From the NCBI GenBank assembly GCA_019454045.1, contig SKCR01034810.1, positions 1 to 64,000 on the forward strand: a stretch of DNA of 64,000 nucleotides, read 5' to 3'. The notes under the pieces were generated by a model. That model ran no database searches. It saw nothing but the letters and a program-made list of their open reading frames with translations, and was not told where the DNA came from. Shown piece by piece: positions 21,173 to 31,192 of this stretch; positions within the stretch are counted from its first letter, which is position 1; every line of letters begins with the position of its first letter. A program made the position numbers and the translations under genes. The DNA comes from Zanthoxylum bungeanum (Eukaryota > Streptophyta > Magnoliopsida > Sapindales > Rutaceae).

Positions 21173-21434
21173 TTGAGTCCCGTGGCCTCAACTGATGCGC
21201 CGTCTGTCATCCGGGAGCGGAAGAGTTTCCTTACTAGCTCGTACCTCTCCATCCGCTTGTTGGTGCGGTGAAGATCACGCAATCTTGCCATCATGTTATA
21301 GGGATCCAAGTCCCTGTTCTGGCGTCTGAAATGCTGGGTCATTGCAGCTAGCATAACTGACTGAGCTTGGTCACAATCGTCACTATGAGTCTTCCATAAC
21401 TCTAGCTCCAGTGGCTCAGTGGGTTTAGGCGGAG
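21169..21434 (-). CDS. gag: Copia B Gag middle segment
   Basis: The second Gag frame includes MLAAMTQHFRRQ and MERYELVRKLFRSRM, typical of the helical UBN2-like copia Gag domain. It stops at 21169 in the context 'ctcaaatgatcg', where the overlapping ATG of the next frame sits. Loss of one A from an A run explains both the stop and the frame change. Confidence 0.75.
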
Positions 21435-21439
21435 AGGTC

Positions 21440-21569
21440 TCTGAATAGTATACAGTACCCTCTCAGCCCCAAGCACTATCTTGAGGTTCATTTCCCAGTC
21501 GGCAAAGTTTGTCCCTTTGAAGACATTATCGCCCATGATTATGTCGCGGATATTACCTTTGCCAGTCAT
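21440..21569 (-). CDS. gag: Copia B Gag N-terminus (first ~45 codons)
   Basis: The ATG at 21569 opens a frame beginning MTGKGNIRDIIMGDN and containing FKGTNFADWEMNLKIVLG. This fits the 'F.G.N..DWE..L' pattern at the start of copia Gag. The frame fails after about 45 codons (QRPL). The next block continues in another frame with PPKPTEPLELELW and runs into the segment ending at 21169, so a 1-base indel lies near 21435. Gag forms the particle in which reverse transcription occurs. Confidence 0.75.
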
Positions 21570-23726
21570 CTTGACAACTATAGTCCAACTATAAAGTCAA
21601 CGATGTTATGGGTACAGTCAAACTGTTACAAGTAAAATAACAATATATTAGTCCAACTAATTATTTAAAATATTGACGAAATAATTTTGAAAGACGCGTA
21701 AGGCTAAATATCTGAACGAAATTGCAAATTCAATAATAGCCTCCCACTATTTTCTTCAAGTCTCTAACCCTCTGTAGAGAACTCGGGAAATCGAATTTCC
21801 TAGTGGGCTAGGATCCCGTTAAATAACACACAACCTTGACTTTGGCCAATAAAAATTGTATGCTATTTAACTTAGGTAGATCTCCATGATCAATTGGATC
21901 TCATCCAATTCCTAGATCCGGTTAGGTGGACATCCAAGTCCGAAACATATGTATAATGTCAATGTATCCATTACATTTTCCTAACCCTATCCTCCGAATC
22001 ATCTAGGCCTTGGCTTTGGCCAAAAACAAACCTAATGATTCCAGTTAAGCGGGACCCATTGACGAGGAAAGTTTCGTAATCAATGTCATTGGACAAAAAG
22101 TGATCTTGACTTTGGCCAATAAAAATCACGATTTGGACAAGACACCGATATGCAACAAAACTCTCATGATTCAAGTACATCCTTGATTGACAAAGGTCTT
22201 GACTTTGGTCAAAAACAAACCAATGCCAACTTCGGATCTTGAACAAGAACCATTCAATGGAAGGATATTTGCTTAATATAAATTGAGGGATTTTCGCGTA
22301 ATTGGCAACCAATTTATTTATCTTTGTTAGGTCTCATCATCATACACCCTTAAGCATGCTTCTAAAACATCATAAAGCGCGTAAAGTAATTAATAGTGAT
22401 ATGCGGATGGATATATAAACAACTTGTTCCTAGAACAAATCACTCCCTTTCCTCTCCCCGCTAGCACTATTCTACTTCTACCCAATTACATAATACAATA
22501 AGAGAAACCTCATTTACATGAGGGGAATTAGGTGAGAAGAGAATACAAAGAGATAAAGAGATAAGGCTGGACACGCAGGTCCAATTTATAATTCCAAATT
22601 TACAATAATTTCTAAATTACCCTTTCCCTTCTAATATCCATCCGATATACACTATTCATTCATCACATACATATATATTCAAACAAGACATGCTTTTACA
22701 ACCAATCTAATCCAATTAATTAGTCTTTGTTTAAGTGATCATCCAATGTTAAACAACGGTTTGATTTTGCGCGAGTCCAACTCGATTGAGAATAAGTACA
22801 TAAGGTACGAATTCGCGAATTATATCGAACTACTTATTAAATCTAATTTAATTCGTATTCAATACTAATTCAATTATTTAATTCCAAATTAAATGTTTAC
22901 ACTTTTAATGTGCTTTAAAGACTTAGATTCTAAATCTAATTCTATTGGGTCTCAAAGCCCAACTAACATCCAATGTTTAATTTAATTCAAGTCAAATGGG
23001 CTTTCAATTGATTTATTAAGGCTTGGGCTTTGGTCAATGTGGGTCAAACCCAATTACCAAGCCCAAATAAGGAATCACCCTTAAATGCCATAAAACCAAT
23101 TTTAAGCCCATAAGGCCCAATTAAATTATTAAAGCCCATTATATTATATTTGGACTTAATGGAGTGATTTAGGCCCAATTGGATCCAATCCTTTTGGCCC
23201 AAATCTACTTGGTCCAACCAAGCCCATTATGCCCAAATACAATATTAAAAGCCCAATTCACCAATTAAGCCCATTAATTAAATTTTAATATTCCAAATAT
23301 TAAAGTCCAATTAATTAAAGTGTAATACCAAGATTAATACATTAAACCAAATATTTCAAAATACCCATTTAATTTATTAATCATGTATTGTTCAAAACAT
23401 ATGTCCAACATTAATTTGAACAAAAATCAAGTCCTTTTCATGTCTATGTGTATTCGGCCAAGGTGAGTTTTTTGTGTCGATTTGTTTTTCAATCCGATTG
23501 AATTACTAATCTACGTCCCGTATACGTTCTAAGTCATCCAATGATCTTAAACACAAAAAATTCCAACACATCCAATGGTGACACCCATTCGGCCAAGGCA
23601 TAAAATTGATTCCATATTATGTCATATTACATACATATAAGCATACTCATTCATCAACTTTCACAAGAACATGCTTCAATCAATTTTAACCAAATTTTAA
23701 CCTAAAGTATTTCATGCTTAAACCTA
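21570..23726 (-). other. Copia B leader (5' untranslated region)
   Basis: About 2.15 kb without a convincing gene lies between the primer site and the Gag ATG. Near 21780-22260 it holds the motif block with several CTTGACTTTGGCC sites and an open frame (21971-22312) related to those in A and C. The hairpin AATTGGAT-CTC-ATCCAATT is at 21892-21910. The rest (22700-23700) is AT-rich with many 'aagcccaatt' phrases. Confidence 0.7.
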
Positions 23727-23740
23727 GCTCAATGATACCA
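23727..23740 (-). other. Primer-binding site of copia B
   Basis: Minus-strand TGGTATCATTGAGC adjoins the 5' LTR. The first eight bases match the initiator-Met tRNA 3' end; the remainder diverges from the commoner TGGTATCAGAGC seen in A and E. Confidence 0.8.
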
Positions 23741-23741
23741 T

Positions 23742-25698
23742 TGTTGGTTCTATAATATGTCCCAAGGAAAGATTAAGCATTTGAAATACAACAATGAATA
23801 TATATTAAAAGATGAAGTATGGCGGAATCATACTTACAATGTTTAGTGATGAAGAAAATCAAACCAAAATGGAAGCTCCAAGGTTGGGATGATTCGCCCA
23901 AGAAGAGAAGAGGTGGAAAGCTCCAAGCTTTGTGTATTCCAAGCTCTTTGATGGTTCCCTATCACCTCTTTATGATCCCTTGAGGTGCTAGCCTGTGTGT
24001 GATATATGTTCCAAACAACCACAATTTCTTCAAGTTTTTGCAACAAAAAAATGAAGAAATGGACAGCCCAAAACTGTTTCAGGTTTCGGCAATTTGAGAG
24101 AGAGAAGAGAGTTGTGTAATTGATTTTTTGTTACCAAAAATCAATTTATATTTATGCCATAATATTTATTAAATAATAATAAACTTATGACACAAACCAT
24201 GCAATGGCTTAGAGTGTCAAACACTCAAACTCCATGCAAAACAATTGAGTGTATTGTACACTATCACCATGCAATGCATTATCAATTAAATAATGCATAT
24301 AATGACATGTGTCATGTGGGCCCCACCGTTTCCAAATGAAGTGTGGACCCACGTGCACTCACGCGTTCGGTTCGATATTTCCGAAATACCGAACTTTCGT
24401 CGCGACGTTAATTAAATCGAATTAAATAAATAATTGCGCCTGGCGAAATTTTATTTACGTCGCTAACGAATTAATTCTAAATTAACTCGTATGCCCGAAT
24501 TAAAATCTAATTTTAATTTCGCGTCGAAATCGAATTTCGATTATTATATCGAATATAATAATTTTATCGATTAATTCTAAATTAATCGTTCTCTCTCTAA
24601 ACAAGGCACTTTATCCAAGATAAATTTCTCCGCAATTAATCCAAGATTAATTAAGTCCGAATCAAATATCATAGGTGAATCTTCAGGAAGCGACCCAAGA
24701 GATCTCCGGATATGTTGGCAGTAAATACGGTCGTCGGATAATCCGAACACGTACGTACCTCGTACTACGTTCTTACCGATTCACAAGACAAGGTTGGCTT
24801 CTAGCAAAGCGCCATGCCTACCCAATTCTCCAGAAATATTCTTACTGGAATATTAGATCTATATCAAGCGTAGTATACCGTAGTATTGCGTACATCGATC
24901 CAGTATCGGATGATCACATGTTAGGCCTGGGGCTGGAGATGTGTCTGCCCCGTACGAAACATATATCGGACATCAAGCAACCAGTCTCTTTAAATCGGAC
25001 AATCCTGACCTGGTCATATTGTCCCGACGGTTGCAACCTTTTATAGAGTACTAGTTCTGTGTCCTGCGTGATCATCACCTCCATATGTCTGAAGTGATAC
25101 TTCCATCTCGACATCACATCCAGTACACTACGATTCTCGATAAACCCAGAAGAGGTGTACACAGAACCGGTTAAGGTCCCCAACCACCAAAACCAAAGTT
25201 TACCGATTGTCGCAAGTACTAGCGATGTAAGTCTCAGGTTAAGACCATATACACCTACCCTGATGCGGCCTCCCATAGACACGCAGACACTACTACAATG
25301 GGATTCCGCGGGGTCTATCCAGAGCGAAGCTGTTTTCCGTACCATCGGTAAAACACAACCTCCTATCGCACTTGCATAAGTATCCAATACTTAATATATG
25401 AGAACTATGCCGTTGTGCCCTCACAACGTGCACAAGCGCAATACTAGTCTATTCCGCATTATCGATGTCCGATCTCGATAATACTCCGACTAGGGATATT
25501 TAATGATTAAACCTTTATGGATTGATACTATCTCATATCATCTCAATCCGGTATTAATCATATGGACTTTCGCCATTTATATATCAAAGTAAATAATATT
25601 ACAAAATGGCAAAAGGCAATTTCATTATCACATAGTTAATTTTGTACAATAATACAATACATTACAAACAGTGACATTATGGGACATAATGTCTAACA
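23742..25698 (-). repeat. Copia B 5' LTR
   Basis: On the plus strand it spans TGTTGGTTCTATAA to ATGTCTAACA. It is nearly identical to 15645-17602. Within it, 24675-25387 is open on both strands (see separate entry). Confidence 0.92.
24675..25387. other. Conserved LTR block open on both strands
   Basis: A 157-codon sense frame (25387-24914, starting MDTYASAIGG) overlaps a 123-codon antisense frame (24675-25046, starting MNLQEATQEISGYVG). Matching antisense frames exist in A (2859-3041 and 10943-11125) and C (54555-54737), and matching sense frames in A (10411-10617) and D (60170-60454, shifted start). F and D have lost the antisense frame. No protein family is recognised. Conserved regulatory DNA or RNA is as likely as coding. 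Confidence 0.4.
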
Positions 25699-26830
25699 CT
25701 TCCCACTCACCGACACAGGCCACACCATGCAGACACATAGCATCTCTCTAACAAAACAAAAAGAATAAACCCTAGATGGCTCTCACTCTCAGCACCACAC
25801 AGTGAGCCACGCACCAACCCTAGATGGCATCTACACCAAAGACCAACTTCACTCAAAACCCTACACGCCACTGACCTTAGCCACTCACACATACGTTAAC
25901 AGGCAGCCACGACCCACTTCCTTTCGCGCCCTTAGTGCCACCACTCGTTCATAACGCCAGCCCTCCACTCAAGCACCTGCTGCCCTCAGCCTCATCAAGC
26001 CCACAATCCCCACAATAACAGGTAGCCAGCCTCAAAGCAGCCCTCACTAGCCCTCACGAAGCAAACCTCACCTCACGCAATTGCCCTTCCAACAAACCCA
26101 TCATACGCACGCACTTGACCCTTCCCGCATCTGACCATTCACGTAACAATACCCTCCAACTAAGCCATTACTTCAAGCCAATAGCCCTCAACTCAACGCC
26201 ACAAGTCCCACATCGATCAGCTACTGCCTCCCTCAAAGACACACGCACAGCAGCCCCTCACTCCCTCTTCACGCGCAGCACACACTCGGCACCATTCACC
26301 AGCCACGCCACTCTCACCTAAACTCACGCACACAAACCGACTAAACTGCCCCTAACAAAACTCACGAGCTTCACGTAGACAAACTGCTCATGCTAATCAC
26401 TCACAGCACACACGAACCATCGACCACAAGCAAGCAATACCCCCACTAACGCATGAACAACAATAGCCACTCAGACCTCACACGTCCCACATCGGCCACA
26501 ATCAACAAGACCACTCAAGGCCCTCCACCAATTTCACCCCTCATACACACACGTGAAACCCAACTCTACACCACCCTTGTTTCACGCATCAGCCCCTCAT
26601 CCAGCCTGCCTTCCATCCACGCCCAACTGCCCTCCATTACCCACGTACTGCCACGCATCCAAATAGCCTTCACGCACCAACAGTCAGTACATTTTACCCA
26701 TTCACGCACCAAGAGCCTTCACGCCAAACTGCATTCCCATAAACCACGCCAAACTAACCTCACATTCACACAAAAAACTGCCCAGAATTCCCCTTAAAGA
26801 TCACCAAAATCGCAGCCCCTTAAACCCTTA
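25699..26830 (+). other. C-rich, G-poor part of Tat LTR
   Basis: The plus strand is rich in 'cactcacgc', 'caaccctag' and 'ccctcact' phrases and poor in G. Open frames such as 26453-26797 are Thr/Pro/Ser/His-rich products of composition. A shorter C-rich region occupies the same place in the LTR at 34980-35640, and its complement is in the inverted arm at 36270-36930. Confidence 0.6.
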
Positions 26831-27733
26831 AAACCGACACCAAAAATGTCCCTAAATTGCCTTAAAACAATAACCAAAAAATACCTTGAAAACAGCTGTC
26901 CAAACAGCGAAACAGCGAGAAAAAAACGTTGGATTAGTGAACCAGAAAAATTGCGGAACATCAACCCTTCCAACGGACGTGTAACGCCCTTTCTTAGACG
27001 AAAAAAGAGGTTAGACCTGAGGCACCTTTTTTTACTTATCTTCTTTATCTTTGTTTTATTTATTTTGATATATAATTGCATGAGAGTCGTTTTTGAAGCA
27101 TGATGTGATTGTTGGATGAGCGGGATGTGTATTCCTTTTGTGGTATATCGGATGGAAACCGGACATAAATTCCATAGCCGATTCCGAATGGACGGTAGTA
27201 GTCTGGTCTGCACTCGGGATACAATGCCACGTACCACTTAAGATACACGTATCTCGTCTCATCCAAATTTGTATTTGAGCATGTTATAGTCTTTAGGTTA
27301 TTCGTTTATTATTTAAAGCATGTTTAATTTAGTTTGTTATTTATTTGTTAAAGCATATTTAGGTTGTTCTTTATGCATGTTATTAGTTTATGATGTGTTT
27401 GGGTAATGATTTATACATGTTGATTTGATGGTTTAATATGCTCGTTGTGTTACATTGTGTTGAGTTAATTTGATGAAAGCCTGATTAGATCTAAATACCC
27501 ATGAGCATGATTATTGAGTAGACTTGGTTGATTCATTGCACAAATTATATCATCACAAGTGACATAAGTAAGGGACCATTCCGAACCCAACGGTTTGAGG
27601 TCTTCCCTTGCGAGGGGTGAGTGCGGCCTTAAATCTTTGTCCCGGTTCACACCGGGTGGCGACTCCATGTTATTTCGTACTTCCCAACTAGGCCGCGAGC
27701 CTAGAACAGCGTCGTCAAGTTCTGTTGTCTACA
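26831..27733 (+). other. 3' part of the Tat LTR
   Basis: The segment moves from the C-rich zone into T-rich sequence (27030-27480, with 'gcatgtttaatttagttt') and then the well-conserved end 'agggaccattccgaac', 'gtcttcccttgcgagggg', 'gtggcgactccatgttatt', 'ggccgcgagcctagaaca'. The same end is found at 36070-36260. No gene is seen. Confidence 0.6.
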
Positions 27734-29168
27734 CCTATGAACCATAAATTGACATTATCCTTTCAAAGATAAATTGGTCCGAGGACGATCGTGGTAAGAG
27801 GCGTCGGATTAATCTGGATCTTAACCTTTAACTTTTTGTGTAGAATTTCAGCTAACCAGGTATTATCTTCCAAGCTCTTCTTCTACTGTTTTAAGACATT
27901 GGGGACAATGTCTCATTTAGGTTTGGGGGAGGGAATTAGTTGATCAGTATCTAGTTTTTAGTTGTGTGTTGTTTTTATTTATAGTCCAATTTTTTTTTCG
28001 AAAAATACAAAAAATTTGAACATTTTTCAAAAATTACAAAATATTTTGCGTTTTTGTTTTTGTTTTTTATTTTGACTAAAAGGTGAAATTGGTATGAGAT
28101 AGCTGAGTAAGGAGTTTCCACTGCTGAGACGTGTCTAAAACCTATTAAGGAACAAGTTAATTTTTGTTTATTTCCTTTTGAATTATTTAATTTTTGAATT
28201 CTCCGTAATACTGACTAAAATGGATTTTATATGCTCAGTTGGCAGATAATATCAACATGCATGGTAACATACAGAAATGAGCTATAATTGAAAAGTTTGT
28301 AATATTCAGTGCTATAGTTTAATTGGAGGAAGCATCTCAAAAAGTAACGGAGTAAAAAAAAAACGTCTGAGATCAGAGTTATTAAGTCTGTAAGGGTGTT
28401 TTAACACCTAGTGCCCTAAAGCCAACTGGTTTGGGAGTCACTGGCTCAAAGCTCGCTACATGGATCAAAGATGCTGCAAAAATATATATATTTGAAGTTT
28501 GAGTAATTAAGTCCGTAGGGGTGTCTTAACACCTGGTGCCCTAAAGCCAACTGGTTTGGGAGCCACCGACCCAACACTCGCTATATAGATGGAAGATATT
28601 GTATATAAATAAATAAAATCAAAGAAAAAAATCAAAGAAAAAAATCAAAAAAATCAGAAAAATTGTTCCATTGCTGCAAAAAGGTGTGAATTCTGATAAA
28701 ACTTTAGGACAAAAATATTACTCTCTTATCAACTACACTTGTGACTATTGTGGGCAAAAATGAGTTGATTAATATTTTGTCGGCTGTGCATATGGAGAAT
28801 GGTAAATATAATCGGAGAATTTACTTATTCAGTAATTTAGAAAGAAAGAAAAAACTAGTAACTTGGAGTTGAAGTTTCACCTGATTAGTCACAAACTTCT
28901 TTATTATTTTTTCTCTTGTCATTTTGCTTTTGTGTGCATTATTTTTATTATCTTTTTACTTTTGTAAAGTGTTTGTGGGTATCGTTGCTGTAAGCTCTCA
29001 TGAGACTATAACTCGTCCACTAGGGACACCTAGGAGTTTAAAGGCTTGTTGCATATGCTAAATGCAACCGTGATCCCTACGAAAGTGGCTTAGTTTAATT
29101 TTAATTGTTTCTTGTATTTTATTTTATTGTTTTGCTCGAGGACTAGAAAAATGTAAGGTTTTGGGGTG
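27734..29168 (+). other. 3' untranslated end of an Athila-like gypsy element
   Basis: The stretch contains 'gacattggggacaatgtctc' followed by 'ggtttgggggaggg' (about 27890-27935), a phrase typical of the region after the last gene in Athila/Tat-group elements. Farther right are T/A-rich sequence, a tandem duplication, 'tgctcgaggact' and the polypurine tract 'ggttttggggtg' (29157-29168). No coding sequence is visible. The upstream part of the element was replaced by the Tat insertion or lies outside the window. Confidence 0.55.
28381..28615 (+). repeat. Two ~125-bp direct repeats with a hairpin
   Basis: Two copies, starting near 28381 and 28506, contain 'taagggtgttttaacacc' or 'taggggtgtcttaacacc', then 'tgccctaaagccaactggtt' and 'ctcgctacatgga'. 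Each holds a GGTGT...ACACC dyad. Confidence 0.75.
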
Positions 29169-30061
29169 TGATGAGCGGAAAATATATCAATATTTACCGC
29201 CCCATTTACTTAATATTTTCTTTAGTTTCTTGGGTTTGATGAACGTTTTGATATGTTTTAGTTTATTTTGCAGATAAAATAATATTGGGACATAATGACA
29301 TCATTTAGGACGAAATATGGGTCAAATAAGGGCAAATATTGGACTTGACATATTAATTTGGAGATTGGAAACTTGAAAGGGCGTTTTAACGAAGTGCAGT
29401 TTTGGAAATTCCAGTTTTGCGCATCTGTCGTATTTTTGGCATAATTGTTTACTCCAAAATCCGATTGATCTGATTAAAGTTCCAGATTAAAGAAGACTCA
29501 AATATCTACAACTTTTAAAGACAACATAATTTCTAATTCTGAATATTTCATGCCCTAAATTGATGAACCATCTAGAAGTGTGTTGTGTGTAATTATTAAA
29601 GTCATTTTCAATCATTTTCAAAGCAAAAAATAAATTAATAAATAAATAATAAAAATTATCAAATCACCACCAAACATGATAATAAATTAGTGGAGCAATT
29701 AATAATGGATTTGGTGGATGATTTGATGGAGGCAAAATTTTGCCTATAAATACCAAGCCATTTCATTTGTAAATTCATACTTTCTTCTAAGGAATTCCTT
29801 AAGAATACTAAGAAGATTGTATCTTGTTTGTTTATTTACAGATTTCAGTAATTCATTTCCGATTTCACACTTTCTTTTCTTTACTTTTCAGTTTTTACTT
29901 CCCGTATTTTACTTTTACGCACAATACTTTTCTTTCTTTAATTTTCAATTTTTACTTTCAGTAATGAGTAGGTAACTCCCCTTTGCTGGGGTAAAAGGTA
30001 AAACTTTTATCACTAATATTTAGATTAATCTCCCTTAATTATAATATATAAACTAGTTAAA

Positions 30062-30222
30062 ACTTGAGTTAACGAGGATACCGCCATATTGGTCTGTTGG
30101 AAATTATTTAAATTGGTTTTAACCTGACTAAACTGGATACCGCCTGATTGGTCGGTTGGTAATTAATTATTAATTTGACTTAATCTGGATACCGCTTATA
30201 TGGCTGGTTGGTAATTATCATG
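30062..30222 (+). repeat. Three ~55-bp repeats inside the Athila-like LTR
   Basis: 'ggataccgcc...ttggtc.gttgg.aatta' occurs at about 30076, 30134 and 30187. The spacing is 53-58 bp. Confidence 0.7.
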
Positions 30223-30307
30223 CAAAGTTAATATGTTATATTAATGGATATATCTAAAATAAAAGTAATAAAAATGGATCCTTTTACCTCATCATTTTCT
30301 TTTATTG

Positions 30308-30493
30308 TACTTTTACTTTATTTACTTTTCAGCAATTTACTTTCAGCATTTACTTTTCAGCAATTTACTTTCAGCATTTGCTTTTCAGTAATTTACTTTC
30401 AGCATTTACTTTTCAGCATTTAATTTTCAGTATTAATTTCAGCATTTACTTTCCGTCATTTACTTTTCAGCAATTTACTTTTCAGCAATTTAC
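30308..30493 (+). repeat. Short-unit repeat 'atttacttttcagca'
   Basis: Roughly a dozen imperfect units of 'atttacttttcag' and 'caatttactttcag', 13-15 bp each, lie in succession within the LTR. Confidence 0.85.
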
Positions 30494-31192
30494 TTTATGT
30501 CTTTTATTTTATTTAAGTTTTACTAGCCCTAGTTATGTGTCTTAACTAAGTTAGTTATCTGGGGTTGTGATGAATTCTAATATCACCGGTTTATAAGTGG
30601 TTATTTTATTGTTTGGTTAATTTAAAGGTTTACTTATTAAGTCTTAAGCTTAATGCGTCTTGTTAATTGGCCACTAATAAGATTGATCTGGTAAATCTAA
30701 AATAAACTTGACAAATGAATTTTAGGTTTCAGCCTTAGACCTAATAGCCCACGATCATCCTTGAGGATAAATAACCCTTTAATAGATTTCCTTACAGGAT
30801 AGACATATACTTGTCGGGCGGGTGTAGCCATAATTGGAACTTAAACTTAATGAATCCAGATAATTTGGTTGACATAGACATATGGTTCAATTGGGTTAAA
30901 CTGGGTATTTGCGTCTAACCATCGACAGAGGCTTTCACATAATTTAGTGTTCCTAGATAGTTTCCTAATATTGAATTTTCTTAAACCTACTTTCGTGTAA
31001 TTTTATTTACTTGTTTTTAAATTTAGAATCATCACCATTTCAAATCAATCAAACAACATGTTAGATACTAGTAATCATTTGACCTCATAAAATTAATAGA
31101 TTAGGTATTAAGTCCTCGTGGGATCGATACTTTTTATACTACTTGAACGATACGTGCACTTGCGTTATAAGCGTGTGATTACGCACCGGTCA

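Larger units (their letters stand above)
17617..21569 (-). pseudogene. gag-pol: Copia B gag-pol polyprotein, frameshifted
   Basis: A single polyprotein region of about 1.3 thousand codons can be followed from an ATG at 21569 to a stop at 17617. The order is Gag, zinc knuckle, aspartic protease, pre-integrase, integrase, reverse transcriptase, RNase H, which is the defining Ty1/copia order. Four breaks are visible: near 21435 (Gag), at 21169-21172 (one A missing in an A run), at about 19432 (one base missing after the integrase), and at about 18010 (a 2-base AG duplication before the RNase H part). I found no nonsense substitution within the open blocks. The lesions may be very recent decay or uncorrected sequencing indels. 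Confidence 0.9.
15645..25698 (-). mobile_element. Copia B: near-intact autonomous Ty1/copia element
   Basis: This 10.05-kb element has LTRs of about 1958 and 1957 bp, a Met-tRNA primer site, a leader, one gag-pol region and a polypurine tract, all on the minus strand. It is inserted in the C-rich part of the Tat LTR. A 4-bp CTTC match (15641-15644, 25699-25702) is probably the target duplication, with one base uncertain. All canonical catalytic residues from zinc knuckle to RNase H are present. The reading frame is broken only by a handful of small indels, and the LTRs are nearly identical. The reverse-transcriptase wording (DVKTAFLNG, YVDDVLLIGN) resembles the Tork/Angela group, which is an inference from motif style. 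It is the only plausible helper for A, C and D in this window. Confidence 0.93.
14733..27733 (+). mobile_element. Tat-type gypsy 3' LTR, split by copia B
   Basis: Without copia B (15645-25698) the LTR is about 2.9 kb. It begins 'tataggcattgcatttttgc' and ends 'gttctgttgtctaca', giving imperfect TGTAG/CTACA ends. The start (14733-15300) and end (27540-27733, containing 'gaggtcttcccttgcgaggg' and 'gggtggcgactccatgtta') match the LTR at 34402-36269. The middle is a C-rich 'cactcacgc' region that is about 1 kb longer here. A polypurine tract lies immediately to its left, so this is a 3' LTR and the rest of the element lies leftward. Confidence 0.75.
29169..31192 (+). repeat. Athila-like gypsy 3' LTR (~2.0 kb)
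   Basis: It starts TGATGAGCGGAAAATAT after a polypurine tract. It ends just after 'gtcctcgtgggatcgatac', 'gatacgtgcacttgcg' and 'gattacgcaccggtca', phrases typical of the 3' end of Athila/Tat-group LTRs. Beyond 31192 the sequence changes to repeat G1. TG...CA ends are consistent, but no second LTR is present in the window. Confidence 0.65.

Noticed and set aside
26453..26797. 114-codon Thr/Ser/His/Pro-rich frame
   Set aside because: It lies within the C-rich LTR segment; low-complexity composition explains the absence of stops.
26794..27237. 147-codon minus-strand frame
   Set aside because: It lies within the Tat LTR, resembles no family, and has no counterpart in the second LTR copy.
27655..27675. 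'gggtggcgactccatgtta' as a tRNA-Arg primer site following a 5' LTR
   Set aside because: It resembles the TGGCGACTCC primer site of Ogre-type elements, but both copies share a further ~80 bp ending near CTACA, which pairs with the TGTAG start. I therefore place it inside the LTR, though this remains uncertain.
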